Below, in pieces: positions 41,703 to 50,386 of a stretch of DNA of 64,000 bases (position 1 is its first letter; the number at the start of each line of letters is the position of its first letter). The notes under the pieces were generated by a model, which was given only the letters and a program-made list of their open reading frames with translations, was not told the DNA's origin and did no database searches. A program made the position numbers and the translations under genes. Source of the stretch: JBALVT01 sp036960305 (GTDB lineage: Bacteria; Pseudomonadota; Gammaproteobacteria; Pseudomonadales; Halieaceae); contig JBALWA010000015.1 in NCBI GenBank assembly GCA_036960305.1, positions 1-64,000 of the forward strand. The letters are read 5' to 3'.

Positions 41703-42116
41703 ATGCGTTTATTTATTATGCTCCTGCCCTGGTTGGAGTTGTTCACCCTGATACAACTCGGTGTTGAAACCAGCGCCCTGACTGCTGTGCTGTACGTATT
41801 GGCGACATTTGTACTGGGCGCTGCCGTTCTGCGCCGGCAAGGTATGGGGATGTTTGACAAGCTTAGGCAGTCACAGGAAGGCCGCATTTTTGGGCCAGAG
41901 CTGTTGCTGGATGATATGGCCATGGGCCTGGCGGGCCTGTTGCTGATCTTTCCGGGGCTAATTTCTGATTTTGCGGCGCTGGTTGTCATAATCGGCCCCC
42001 TGCGGCGTCGTTTGGCCCGTTGGATCTCTGGTCCGGTGCCGGAACCCTATGTCCCGGAGCGGGATAGCAGTGAAAAAACCACCATCGAGGGCGACTTTCG
42101 TCATATCGATGACTGA
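41703..42116 (+). CDS. fxsA: FxsA-family membrane protein
   Basis: A 137-aa inner-membrane protein with the FxsA layout: hydrophobic segments near residues 5-20, 23-42 and 78-97, the short LRRQGMGMFDKL and the LLIFPGLISDF segment. FxsA of E. coli relieves exclusion of phage T7 by the F plasmid when overproduced; its normal role is unknown. It lies upstream of groESL, as in many gammaproteobacteria. Confidence 0.88.
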   Translation: MRLFIMLLPWLELFTLIQLGVETSALTAVLYVLATFVLGAAVLRRQGMGMFDKLRQSQEGRIFGPELLLDDMAMGLAGLLLIFPGLISDFAALVVIIGPLRRRLARWISGPVPEPYVPERDSSEKTTIEGDFRHIDD

Positions 42117-42199
42117 TATGGCCAAAGAAAATCGCTATATCATTGTAAAGTAAGGGAAAATTTTATTCTGACTTTTCCCCGGAAAGTCCCTGCCTGCTA

Positions 42200-42227
42200 T
42201 TGACTGTATCAAATCTGCAACTAGAAT
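42200..42227 (+). promoter_or_regulatory. Sigma-70 promoter of groESL
   Basis: TTGACT (42200-42205), 16 nt, TAGAAT (42222-42227), each five of six consensus bases. The start point would fall inside the CIRCE element, which touches the -10 box, so HrcA binding would block it. Confidence 0.65.
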
Positions 42228-42253
42228 TAGCACTCTCGTAAGAAGAGTGCTAA
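42227..42253 (+). promoter_or_regulatory. CIRCE operator (HrcA-binding site)
   Basis: A perfect TTAGCACTC-N9-GAGTGCTAA, extended to 11-bp arms (42225-42235 and 42245-42255). CIRCE binds the repressor HrcA, so the genome should contain hrcA. Confidence 0.97.
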
Positions 42254-42259
42254 TTGGGT

Positions 42260-42286
42260 CTTGAATTTGGTCTTTCTGCCCCAATT
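42260..42286 (+). promoter_or_regulatory. Sigma-32-type heat-shock promoter of groESL
   Basis: CTTGAA (42260-42265), 13 nt, then CCCCAATT (42279-42286). The E. coli groE promoter has CTTGAA-13-CCCCATTT, so element and spacing agree in all but two positions. It lies just downstream of CIRCE. Confidence 0.7.
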
Positions 42287-42343
42287 AATCAATGTAGCCC
42301 CGACTGGGGCCCTCATAACATCGTTACTAGGAGAGCAACACAA

Positions 42344-42634
42344 ATGAAAATCCGTCCGCTGTACGACCGCGTGGTCGTTCGTCGCAACGAAGAGGAACAG
42401 ACTACTGCAGGTGGCATCTTGCTGCCAGGTTCCGCTAAAGAGAAGCCCAATCAAGGGGAAGTGGTTGCTGTAGGTGAAGGCAAACTGCTGGACAGTGGTG
42501 ACGTTCGCGCACTGGCTGTGAAAGTCGGAGACAAAGTTGTATTCGGTCAGTACGCCGGTAGCAACACCATCGAAATCGATGGCGAAGAGTTGATCATCAT
42601 GGGCGAAAGTGAAATCTACGGCATCGTTGAGTAA
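42344..42634 (+). CDS. groES: Co-chaperonin GroES
   Basis: The 96-aa co-chaperonin has the N-terminus MKIRPLYDRVVVRR, the mobile loop EEQTTAGGILLPGSAKEKP near residue 18, and the C-terminal IMGESEIYGIVE. It caps GroEL in protein folding. ATG 42344 follows TAGGAGAG at 42328-42335; the frame upstream to 42254 is not coding. It is regulated by CIRCE and by a sigma-32-like promoter. Confidence 0.98.
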   Translation: MKIRPLYDRVVVRRNEEEQTTAGGILLPGSAKEKPNQGEVVAVGEGKLLDSGDVRALAVKVGDKVVFGQYAGSNTIEIDGEELIIMGESEIYGIVE

Positions 42635-42705
42635 TCAACCGATCTGACCGGACTATTTTTCATTTTGCATAAGTAAATTTAGATTAAACGTAAGGAATTC
42701 AAATC

Positions 42706-44355
42706 ATGGCTAAAGACGTAATCTTTGGTGATAGTGCCCGTCAGCGTATGCTGGCCGGCGTCAACATTTTGGCTGATGCCGTCAAGGCAACTCTGGGACC
42801 CAAGGGTCGCAATGTCATTCTGGACAAATCCTTTGGTGCACCGACTGTGACCAAGGACGGTGTATCCGTTGCAAAAGAGATCGAGTTGAAAGACAAGATC
42901 GAAAATATGGGTGCGCAAATGATCAAGGAAGTTGCCTCACAGGCATCTGACGTGGCAGGTGACGGCACCACGACTGCGACCGTTCTGGCGCAGTCTATTG
43001 TCAACGAAGGCTTGAAGTCAGTGGCTGCTGGCATGAACCCGATGGACCTGAAGCGCGGTATCGACAAAGCGATTGCCGCTGCGGTAGAAAAAGTTTCCGC
43101 TGCTGCAATTCCTTGTGAAGACAGTAAGGCAATTGCCCAGGTGGGTTCAATCTCCTCCAACAGCGATGTGGCTGTCGGTGAGATCATTGCTGAAGCCATG
43201 GATAAAGTCGGCAAGGAAGGCGTTATCACTGTTGAAGAAGGTTCCGGCCTGGAAAACGAGCTGGACGTTGTTGAAGGTATGCAGTTCGACCGTGGTTACC
43301 TCTCTCCGTACTTCATCAACAATCAGGAAAACATGAGTGCCGATGTCGAAGCACCTTTCATCCTGCTGGTTGACAAGAAAATCTCCAACATTCGCGAATT
43401 GCTGCCTCTGCTTGAGCAGGTTGCCAAGGCCTCCAAGCCACTGGTCATTGTCGCTGAAGATGTTGAAGGCGAAGCGCTGGCAACTCTGGTTGTTAACAAC
43501 ATGCGCGGTATTGTGAAAGTCACTGCGTGTAAAGCACCGGGTTTCGGTGACCGTCGCAAGGCGATGCTGCAGGATATCGCTATCCTGACCGGCGGTACTG
43601 TGATTTCTGAAGAAGTTGGCCTGGACCTTGAGTCCGCGACTCTTGAGCACCTGGGTAGCGCCAAGCGCGTGACCATGGACAAGGACAACAGCACCGTCAT
43701 TGATGGCGCTGGCGACCACGACGCAATTACATCTCGCGTCAATGAGATCCGTGTACAGGTAGAGAATACTTCTTCAGATTACGATCGTGAGAAGCTGCAG
43801 GAACGTGTTGCCAAGCTGGCCGGCGGTGTTGCAGTCATCAAGGTTGGCGCAGCCACCGAGATCGAAATGAAAGAGAAGAAGGCCCGTGTTGAAGATGCCC
43901 TGCACGCCACGCGCGCCGCGGTTGAAGAAGGTGTGGTTGCTGGTGGTGGTGTTGCCCTGGTACGTGCACTGATGGAAATCGCTGGAATGAAAGGCGACAA
44001 CGAAGACCAGACGCACGGTATTAATGCGGCACTGCGTGCCATGGAGAACCCTCTGCGCCAGATCGTTTCCAATGCGGGTGACGAGGCTTCTGTAGTACTC
44101 GAGAAGGTCAAAGCTGGCGAAGGTAACTACGGTTACAATGCTGCAACCGGCGTGTACGGCGACATGATCGATATGGGTATCCTCGATCCCGCTAAAGTGA
44201 CTCGTACTGCACTGCAGGCTGCTGGTTCTGTTGCTGGCTTGATGATTACCACTGAAGTGATGGTTACCGAGTCTGCTGAAGAAGGCGGCGGCGGAGCTGC
44301 TATGCCAGATATGGGCGGCATGGGTGGTATGGGCGGCATGGGCGGCATGATGTAA
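42706..44355 (+). CDS. groEL: Chaperonin GroEL
   Basis: The 549-aa chaperonin is full length with AKDVIFGDSARQRMLAGVN at the start, the ATP-binding DGTTTATVLAQ near residue 87, VEEGVVAGGGVALVR near 406 and the Gly-Met tail GGMGGMGGMGGMM. It follows groES by 71 nt and shares its promoters. An intrinsic terminator lies at 44520-44547. Codon choice is of the highly expressed type, a useful reference for the protein at 29052. Confidence 0.99.
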   Translation: MAKDVIFGDSARQRMLAGVNILADAVKATLGPKGRNVILDKSFGAPTVTKDGVSVAKEIELKDKIENMGAQMIKEVASQASDVAGDGTTTATVLAQSIVNEGLKSVAAGMNPMDLKRGIDKAIAAAVEKVSAAAIPCEDSKAIAQVGSISSNSDVAVGEIIAEAMDKVGKEGVITVEEGSGLENELDVVEGMQFDRGYLSPYFINNQENMSADVEAPFILLVDKKISNIRELLPLLEQVAKASKPLVIVAEDVEGEALATLVVNNMRGIVKVTACKAPGFGDRRKAMLQDIAILTGGTVISEEVGLDLESATLEHLGSAKRVTMDKDNSTVIDGAGDHDAITSRVNEIRVQVENTSSDYDREKLQERVAKLAGGVAVIKVGAATEIEMKEKKARVEDALHATRAAVEEGVVAGGGVALVRALMEIAGMKGDNEDQTHGINAALRAMENPLRQIVSNAGDEASVVLEKVKAGEGNYGYNAATGVYGDMIDMGILDPAKVTRTALQAAGSVAGLMITTEVMVTESAEEGGGGAAMPDMGGMGGMGGMGGMM

Positions 44356-44519
44356 ATTTCACCATTGAAGCTTCCGTGTGACGGCGCCTGCGTCGTTGAG
44401 GGCTCGCTTCCGGTGCTCAGGTATAACTTTATACATTGCGCTCCGGGTCGAGACCTCGCCTAGTAGGCACTCGCCACACGAAACCTTCAAAGGCGAAATC
44501 ACTCGTCCTGAGTAATGAG
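44356..44519. other. 3' region of groESL without a recognised gene
   Basis: The gap between groEL and the PuuD-like gene is 350 nt. Apart from the terminator at 44520-44547 I see no gene, repeat or RNA motif I can support. A minus-strand frame at 44359-44670 crosses the terminator and has no ribosome site. Confidence 0.5.
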
Positions 44520-44547
44520 AACCCCGCATATTTTGTGGGGTTTTTTT
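44520..44547 (+). terminator. Intrinsic terminator of groESL
   Basis: AACCCCGCA and TGTGGGGTT form a 9-bp stem (one G-T pair) with a 5-nt loop and a run of seven T at 44541-44547. Confidence 0.85.
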
Positions 44548-44705
44548 ATGTACAGGATGTACGGTAGATCGCGAGAGCCATGGATGGCGGTAGCGATCAA
44601 TGATTTTTAAAAACTCGCGGAAAGGTGGGCTGTTTTTTCTTGTCACTTGTGCGGGATATTCGGTGTACAATAGCGCTGGTTTTATAACAACAAAGGGAGA
44701 GAACG

Positions 44706-45326
44706 ATGATTCTCGAATTTATTTTTAGGTGGGCACACGTACTGTTCGGAATTACCTGGATTGGTATGTTGTATTATTTTAACTTTGTACAAGGTGAATA
44801 CTTCAAGGAAGCGGAAGCGGACGCGAAGTCTGATGCCATGAAGAAGCTCGCGCCGCGTGCGCTGTGGTGGTTCCGCTGGGGCGCGATGTTTACGTTCCTG
44901 ACCGGTCTTGTGTTACTGCACCAGGTTGGTGCCAGCACGAACATCATGGGTATGCCGATCATCTGGATTGGTGCGCTGGCGGGTATCTTTATGTTCCTGA
45001 ACGTCTGGTTGATTATCTGGCCAGCTCAGCAGGTTGTTCTGGGTATGAAGGAAGGTGATGGCCCTGCCAATGCCGCCAAGGCCGGTTTGGCCTCGCGTAC
45101 CAACACCCTGTTTTCCGGCCCGATGCTGTTTGGTATGTTGGGTTCCAAGCATCTCTTCATCGCCGATATCAGTTCTACAGGTTTCTATGCCTGTATCGCA
45201 CTGATTGTCGCGCTGGAAGTGAATGCCGTGGTTGGCAAGATGGGCCCTATGGCCTCCGTCAAAGGTGTGATTCACTGCAGTATTGGCCTGACCGCCGCAG
45301 TGTGGGCGTTGTTGGCTCTGCTCTAG
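44706..45326 (+). CDS. PuuD/Urate_ox_N-like membrane protein
   Basis: A 206-aa inner-membrane protein with about five to six hydrophobic segments. The starting motif FRWAHVLFGITWIGMLYYFNFVQ (in parts FRWAHVLFG and ITWIGMLYYF) and LWWFRWGAMFT match the N-terminal domain of urate hydroxylase PuuD. That domain carries conserved His residues and a cytochrome-like character, but the C-terminal cytochrome c domain of PuuD is absent. No purine-catabolic gene lies nearby, so uric acid is not necessarily the substrate. AAAGGGAGAGAACG precedes the ATG. A terminator follows at 45344. Confidence 0.72.
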   Translation: MILEFIFRWAHVLFGITWIGMLYYFNFVQGEYFKEAEADAKSDAMKKLAPRALWWFRWGAMFTFLTGLVLLHQVGASTNIMGMPIIWIGALAGIFMFLNVWLIIWPAQQVVLGMKEGDGPANAAKAGLASRTNTLFSGPMLFGMLGSKHLFIADISSTGFYACIALIVALEVNAVVGKMGPMASVKGVIHCSIGLTAAVWALLALL

Positions 45327-45343
45327 TCGGTGAGTGGTTGTTT

Positions 45344-45372
45344 AAAGCCGGGGTATTTACCCCGGCTTTTTT
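45344..45372 (+). terminator. Intrinsic terminator
   Basis: AAAGCCGGGG (45344-45353) and CCCCGGCTTT (45360-45369) form a perfect 10-bp stem with a 6-nt loop and a run of six T, 18 nt after the PuuD-like stop. Confidence 0.93.
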
Positions 45373-45436
45373 ATGTGTGGCTTTCGGGCACACAAGGTAT
45401 AATAGGCAAAATCCTTTTTAGCAGTGTTTCTAATCC

Positions 45437-46207
45437 ATGTCCCACGACGATATAGACCATATACCCTCCATTGTTCCCCGCAGAGACAGTGATCACCCCA
45501 GCGCGCCCTCGAAAGGGCGTTCGGCCAAGGCTGCAGGCAAAGGCCGGCCGGCTCGGTCTGCATCCCCCGGGCCTACCGGTGGCGGTGCCGGAATCTGGGC
45601 GAGGCTCTTTATCAGCGTGTCTCTGGTGGTGGCAGCGGTAGCCTGTGCCTGGGCTTTTCAATTGCAGGGGCAACTGCAGCAATCCGGCAAGTTGCTGTCG
45701 GGCTATGAGCAGCGTATCAGTGACCTGGAGGATCGGCTGTCGGATACCGATGAGGGCATGAGCCAGAATGCCACGGTTCAGGCGGCAAAAATTCGGGAGC
45801 TTGATAAGGAAGTCCGCAAACTCTGGGACAATGTCTGGAAGAAAGCCGACAAGCGCCTTAAAGTACTGGAGAGCAGCAGTGCGAGTAATACCAAGAAAAT
45901 CGCCAGTGCCACCAAAGCGCAATCCGGTGATGACGCCCAGTTGAAAAGCCTGAAGACGGATCTAGCCAAGCTCAAGACAGTTGCCGGTGACCTGGATCGC
46001 CTGATGAGCAGTGCCAAATCGAACCAGGCCGAGGTTGAGCGCGTTGCTGACAGCCTCAATAAAATGAAGCTGGACAACTCCAAGTTGAGCAAGCGAGTCC
46101 AGAGCAATGAGGAGTGGGTGGGGTCAGTTAACGCGTTCCGCCGGCAGGTAAACAGTTCACTTACCCAAATGCAGGCGTCAATCAGAGCCCTGGAAGCGGC
46201 ACCCTAG
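45437..46207 (+). CDS. Single-span membrane protein with long coiled coil
   Basis: The 256-aa protein has a basic, Pro/Ser/Gly-rich cytoplasmic N-terminus (residues 1-50), one membrane helix near 54-75 (LFISVSLVVAAVACAWAF) and an extracytoplasmic coiled coil from about 78 to the end. I do not recognise the family. Similar small bitopic coiled-coil proteins occur beside fumarase genes in related genomes, from memory only. A candidate -10 (TATAAT) is at 45398-45403. It likely spans the inner membrane with the coil in the periplasm. Confidence 0.7.
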   Translation: MSHDDIDHIPSIVPRRDSDHPSAPSKGRSAKAAGKGRPARSASPGPTGGGAGIWARLFISVSLVVAAVACAWAFQLQGQLQQSGKLLSGYEQRISDLEDRLSDTDEGMSQNATVQAAKIRELDKEVRKLWDNVWKKADKRLKVLESSSASNTKKIASATKAQSGDDAQLKSLKTDLAKLKTVAGDLDRLMSSAKSNQAEVERVADSLNKMKLDNSKLSKRVQSNEEWVGSVNAFRRQVNSSLTQMQASIRALEAAP

Positions 46208-46235
46208 AGTATCGAAGTAGGCCTGGAATTAGGTG

Positions 46236-46241
46236 TATAAT
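46236..46241 (+). promoter_or_regulatory. Candidate -10 box of the fumarase gene
   Basis: A perfect TATAAT about 40 nt before the fumarase ATG. The best -35 (TCGAAG at 46212) matches only three positions, so the promoter is tentative. Confidence 0.38.
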
Positions 46242-46280
46242 ATCGCTCCGATTTAGCCAATCAGTGATAAGGAAACCATC

Positions 46281-47804
46281 ATGACCGTCATTCGCCAGGA
46301 TGATTTTATCGACAGCGTTGCCGATGCCCTGCAGTTCATTTCTTATTATCACCCGGTAGACTTTGTACAAGCCGTACATCAGGCCTACGAGCGGGAACAA
46401 AACCCCGCCGCGCGCGATGCAATGGCTCAAATTTTGATCAATTCGCGTATGTGTGCCGAAGGCCATCGTCCTATCTGCCAGGATACCGGCATTGTCACCG
46501 TTTTCCTGAAAATTGGCATGGACGTGCAGTGGGATGCCACTATATCCGTCGCGGACATGGTGAATGAAGGTGTACGCCGCGCGTATACGAACCCCGATAA
46601 TGTCCTGCGGGCCTCGATATTGTCTGACCCGGCCGGTGCACGCAAAAATACCAAGGACAACACCCCTGCGGTTATCCACATGGAGGTCATCGAGGGTGAT
46701 ACCGTCGATGTCCAGGTTGCTGCGAAGGGCGGTGGTTCTGAGAACAAATCAAAAATGGTGATGCTCAATCCATCCGATAGTATCGTGGACTGGGTGGTCA
46801 AAACGGTACCTACTATGGGCGCGGGCTGGTGCCCTCCCGGTATGCTGGGTATAGGCATAGGCGGGACGGCTGAAAAAGCCGCTGTCATGGCCAAGGAATC
46901 CCTGATGGAACCGGTGGACATTCACGAGCTGCGTGAGCGTGGACCCGCCAATCGTGCAGAGGAACTGCGTCTGGAAATTATGGATGCGGTTAATAAATTG
47001 GGCATTGGCGCTCAGGGTCTGGGCGGTTTGACGACCGTGCTGGATGTCAAAGTCATGGACTACCCCACGCACGCAGCCTCGCTGCCGGTGGCGATGATTC
47101 CGAACTGTGCCGCTACTCGTCATGCTCACTTTGTATTGGACGGCTCGGGGCCTTCACTGCAGACGCCGCCCAACCTGGATGACTGGCCCGATATCACCTG
47201 GGAGGTGGGCGAAAATGTCCGCCGCGTGAATCTCGATACGGTCACCCGTGAAGAAGCAGCGACCTGGGAGCCGGGCGATACCTTGCTGCTGTCGGGCAAG
47301 ATGCTGACAGGCCGGGATGCGGCGCATAAGAAAATGAAAGAATTGATCGAAAGTGGCGAGGGTTTACCCGCCGAAGTGGACCTCAAGGGTCGCTTTATTT
47401 ATTACGTGGGCCCGGTCGACCCGGTGCGGGACGAAGTTATGGGTCCTGCCGGCCCGACCACGGCCACCCGTATGGACAAATTCACCGATTTCATCCTGGA
47501 GGAGACCGGACTACTGGGCATGATTGGCAAGGCTGAACGCGGGCCCGCCGGTATAGCGGCCATTAAGAAGCACAGCGCGGTCTACCTGATGGCCGTCGGT
47601 GGCGCGGCCTACCTGGTATCCAAGGCGATTACGTCGGCCAGGGTTGTCGCATTCCCTGAGATGGGTATGGAAGCGATCTATGAATTCGAGGTGAAGGATA
47701 TGCCGGTGAGTGTTGCGGTAGATACCCGCGGTACCTCTATCCATGAAATTGGTCCGAAAATCTGGAAAGCCAAAATAGAAGAGCAGGCGATCACGCTTGT
47801 CTAA
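46281..47804 (+). CDS. fumA: Class I fumarate hydratase (iron-sulfur type)
   Basis: The 507-aa single-chain enzyme combines the alpha and beta parts of class I fumarases. Cluster-ligand region AEGHRPICQDTGIV lies near residue 55, KGGGSENKSKMVM near 154, and PNCAATRHAHFVLDG near 274. The beta part holds LLLSGKMLTGRDAAHKKM and GPTTATRMDKF near 395. It converts fumarate and malate in the citric acid cycle using an oxygen-sensitive [4Fe-4S] cluster. The gene after it starts inside its last codons. Confidence 0.95.
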   Translation: MTVIRQDDFIDSVADALQFISYYHPVDFVQAVHQAYEREQNPAARDAMAQILINSRMCAEGHRPICQDTGIVTVFLKIGMDVQWDATISVADMVNEGVRRAYTNPDNVLRASILSDPAGARKNTKDNTPAVIHMEVIEGDTVDVQVAAKGGGSENKSKMVMLNPSDSIVDWVVKTVPTMGAGWCPPGMLGIGIGGTAEKAAVMAKESLMEPVDIHELRERGPANRAEELRLEIMDAVNKLGIGAQGLGGLTTVLDVKVMDYPTHAASLPVAMIPNCAATRHAHFVLDGSGPSLQTPPNLDDWPDITWEVGENVRRVNLDTVTREEAATWEPGDTLLLSGKMLTGRDAAHKKMKELIESGEGLPAEVDLKGRFIYYVGPVDPVRDEVMGPAGPTTATRMDKFTDFILEETGLLGMIGKAERGPAGIAAIKKHSAVYLMAVGGAAYLVSKAITSARVVAFPEMGMEAIYEFEVKDMPVSVAVDTRGTSIHEIGPKIWKAKIEEQAITLV

Positions 47805-49245
47805 GACGTTTTATTGGCACGATTATGAAACCTTCGGAACGGATCCCTCCCGGGACAGGCCGGTGCAGTTTGCCGGCTTAAGAACCGATGAAGACCTGAA
47901 CGTCATTGGCGAGCCACTGGTGATTTATGCCAGGCCCGCCAATGACGTGCTACCCCATCCCCAAGCCTGTTTGATCACCGGCATTACCCCGCAGAAAGCA
48001 CTGGCAGAAGGGGTTCCCGAGTGTGAGTTTATCGACCAGATCGTGGCGGAGTTGGGGCGCCCTGGCACCTGCGGCGTGGGCTATAACTCGCTGCGTTTTG
48101 ACGATGAAGTCAGCCGTTACACGCTGTATCGAAATTTCCACGACGCCTATGCCCGCGAGTGGCAAAATGGCAATTCCCGCTGGGATATTATCGATATGGT
48201 GCGGGCGACCCACGCCTTGCGGCCAGAGGGTATTCAATGGCCCACGCGGGAGGACGGCTTACCGAGCTTCCGCCTGGAGCAACTGACTGCAGCCAATGGC
48301 ATCAGCCACGAAGCGGCCCATGACGCCCTGTCCGACGTTCACGCGACCATCGCGATGGCCCGGTTGATCAGGGAAAAGCAACCCCGGCTGTACGACTATG
48401 TTGTCAATCACCGGGACAAGCGTTCGGCCATGGCGCAGTTGGATATCGCCAGCATGAAGCCGGTGTTGCATGTATCCGGTATGTTTGGCGCCGAGCGACA
48501 TAATATCGCCCTGATCGTGCCATTGGCGCTGCACCCTGGCAATAAGAACGAGGTTATCTGCTTTGATTTGACGGCGGATCCGCAATCACTCATTGACCTC
48601 TCGCCCGACGAAATAAGCGAATTACTCTATACCCGCAATGCGGATATGCCCGAAGGCGTGCAGCGCCCGGGCCTCAAAACCGTGCATATCAATCGCTGTC
48701 CGGTGCTTGTGACGGCAAAAATGGCAGATCCCGCCACTGCCGAGCGGCTGGGTATTAGTGGTGATCTTTGCCGCAAACACCTGGCGGTGTTGCGCGAATA
48801 TCGTGCCGGTGACTCCCAGGCTTTTACCGCCAAAGTTCAGTCTGTCTACAGTGGGCGCGAATACCCCAAGGTGACGGATCCGGACCGCATGTTGTATAGC
48901 GGTGGTTTCTTCAGTGCCCAGGATAAGCAAGTGATGGACACCATTCGTGCCAGCAGTCCGGCGGACCTTGCTGCCGGGAGTTTCCCCTTCGAGGATTCGC
49001 GCCTGCCGGAAATGCTTTTTCGCTATCGAGCGAGAAACTTTCCGGACAGTCTCTCAGGCGAAGAGCGCGGTCTGTGGGAGGAACACCGTTTCCAGTATTT
49101 GTCCGACCCGGAGGGGGGCGCCAGTCTCTGTCTGGAGGAATACCACGAAATTATCGAGGGTTTGCTGGCCAGCGAGACCCTCTCGCAAGCCCAGCAGCAG
49201 CTTCTCAATCAGTTACTGGACTATTCAGACAGCCTGTTGTCCTGA
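47797..49245 (+). CDS. sbcB: Exodeoxyribonuclease I
   Basis: A 482-aa DnaQ-fold exonuclease. The acidic motif FYWHDYETFGTDPSRDRPVQ (Asp and Glu metal ligands) lies near residue 5, GYNSLRFDDEV near 98 and the HDALSDVHATI segment near 168. It digests single-stranded DNA 3' to 5' and acts in mismatch repair and recombination. The start is TTG at 47797, overlapping the fumarase stop by 8 nt. No better start keeps the FYWHDYE motif at the normal distance. Confidence 0.93.
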   Translation: MSKTFYWHDYETFGTDPSRDRPVQFAGLRTDEDLNVIGEPLVIYARPANDVLPHPQACLITGITPQKALAEGVPECEFIDQIVAELGRPGTCGVGYNSLRFDDEVSRYTLYRNFHDAYAREWQNGNSRWDIIDMVRATHALRPEGIQWPTREDGLPSFRLEQLTAANGISHEAAHDALSDVHATIAMARLIREKQPRLYDYVVNHRDKRSAMAQLDIASMKPVLHVSGMFGAERHNIALIVPLALHPGNKNEVICFDLTADPQSLIDLSPDEISELLYTRNADMPEGVQRPGLKTVHINRCPVLVTAKMADPATAERLGISGDLCRKHLAVLREYRAGDSQAFTAKVQSVYSGREYPKVTDPDRMLYSGGFFSAQDKQVMDTIRASSPADLAAGSFPFEDSRLPEMLFRYRARNFPDSLSGEERGLWEEHRFQYLSDPEGGASLCLEEYHEIIEGLLASETLSQAQQQLLNQLLDYSDSLLS

Positions 49246-49290
49246 TTTTTCTTTGGTATTTCGCCCATGTGCAGAAGCCTGCGCGCCACC

Positions 49291-49296
49291 TATAAT
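49291..49296 (+). promoter_or_regulatory. Candidate -10 box of pyrB
   Basis: A perfect TATAAT 73 nt before the GTG start. The -35 match (TGTGCA at 49268-49273) is poor. Confidence 0.35.
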
Positions 49297-49369
49297 AGGC
49301 AGCAATCTGGCTGTATTCCCGAGGTGGGCTACAGCTGAAAGCCCTCATAGTTCTTGCGGAGATAGTCGC

Positions 49370-50386
49370 GTGCAGTTTGCCGGTAGTCATATATTGTCCG
49401 TCCAGCAGTTTGAGCGCGAGGACGTCGAACGCATATTTGCAGTAGCAGACAAGATGGCGCCCTATGCCCATCGTCGCCGTGTGACCCGGGTGTTGGATGG
49501 GGCCATTCTGGGTGCCATGTTCTTTGAGCCCAGTACCAGGACACGGGTAAGCTTTGGCAGCGCCTTCAATTTGTTGGGTGGGGAAGTTCGTGAAACCACC
49601 GGGTTTGAAAACTCGGCGATCGCCAAAGGCGAGTCCCTGTACGATACCGCCAGAGTGCTTAGTGGTTATTCAGATGTCATCGCCATGCGCCATCCTGCGG
49701 TAGGCTCAGTTGCGGAGTTCGCTGCAGCCAGTCGGGTGCCGGTGATCAATGGCGGTGATGGCAGCAACGAACATCCCAGTCAGGCGCTGTTGGATCTCTA
49801 TACTATCCAGAGTGAATTGGCGGGGCGCGATAGAGGCATAGATAATTTACGCATCGCCATGGTGGGAGATCTTCGCCACGGTCGTACGGTGCATTCACTG
49901 TGCAAGTTGCTGTGCTTGTTCAAGAACCTGCAAGTGGCGCTGGTATCTCCCCAGGAGTTGCGGATGCCCGCTGAAATTGTAGAGAGCTTACGCCTGGCCG
50001 GCCACCAGGTGCAGGAATCGGATGTTCTGGAGAGCAGTATTACGGCAGTGGATATCGTTTACTCCACACGTATTCAGGAGGAACGATTCTCAAGCCAGGA
50101 GGAGGCCGACCTGTATCGTGGCCGGTTCCGCCTGAACCAGAGTGTCTACACCCGTCACTGTGAGCCCAATACGGTGATCATGCACCCCTTGCCCCGTGAC
50201 TCCCGGGACAACGCCCGTGAGTTGGATGACGATTTGAACGACAACCCCAACCTGGCCATTTTCCGCCAAACCGATAATGGCGTGTTGGTGCGTATGGCGC
50301 TGTTCGCGCTGATTCTCGATGTGGTAGACCAGGTAGATTTACATGCTCGGGATGTAAACTGGTTTACCGAGCGACGCTTCGAATGA
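49370..50386 (+). CDS. pyrB: Aspartate carbamoyltransferase catalytic subunit
   Basis: The 338-aa enzyme makes N-carbamoyl-aspartate in pyrimidine synthesis. The carbamoyl-phosphate motif FFEPSTRTRVSFGSAF is near residue 49, with VIAMRHPAVGS near 100 and GDGSNEHPSQALLDLYT near 127. The GTG at 49370 has GGAG 8 nt upstream. The frame extends far into sbcB (to 48947), but that part is only an accident of overlap. No pyrI or pyrC-like gene follows, so the assembly form is unclear. It overlaps nudF by 4 nt. Confidence 0.93.
   Translation: MQFAGSHILSVQQFEREDVERIFAVADKMAPYAHRRRVTRVLDGAILGAMFFEPSTRTRVSFGSAFNLLGGEVRETTGFENSAIAKGESLYDTARVLSGYSDVIAMRHPAVGSVAEFAAASRVPVINGGDGSNEHPSQALLDLYTIQSELAGRDRGIDNLRIAMVGDLRHGRTVHSLCKLLCLFKNLQVALVSPQELRMPAEIVESLRLAGHQVQESDVLESSITAVDIVYSTRIQEERFSSQEEADLYRGRFRLNQSVYTRHCEPNTVIMHPLPRDSRDNARELDDDLNDNPNLAIFRQTDNGVLVRMALFALILDVVDQVDLHARDVNWFTERRFE

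Noticed and set aside
42154..42179. GGGAAAA/TTTTCCC inverted repeat after fxsA as a terminator
   Set aside because: The loop is long (12 nt) and no T-run follows; it is more likely chance in AT-rich DNA.
43147..43719. 190-aa minus-strand frame within groEL
   Set aside because: A known type of shadow frame opposite chaperonin genes; no start signal.
44359..44670. 103-aa minus-strand frame in the groEL-PuuD gap
   Set aside because: It runs through the groESL terminator, has no ribosome site and no recognisable sequence.
48947..49369. N-terminal extension of pyrB into sbcB
   Set aside because: The extension is out of frame with sbcB and unlike any PyrB; GTG 49370 has a GGAG site at the right distance.
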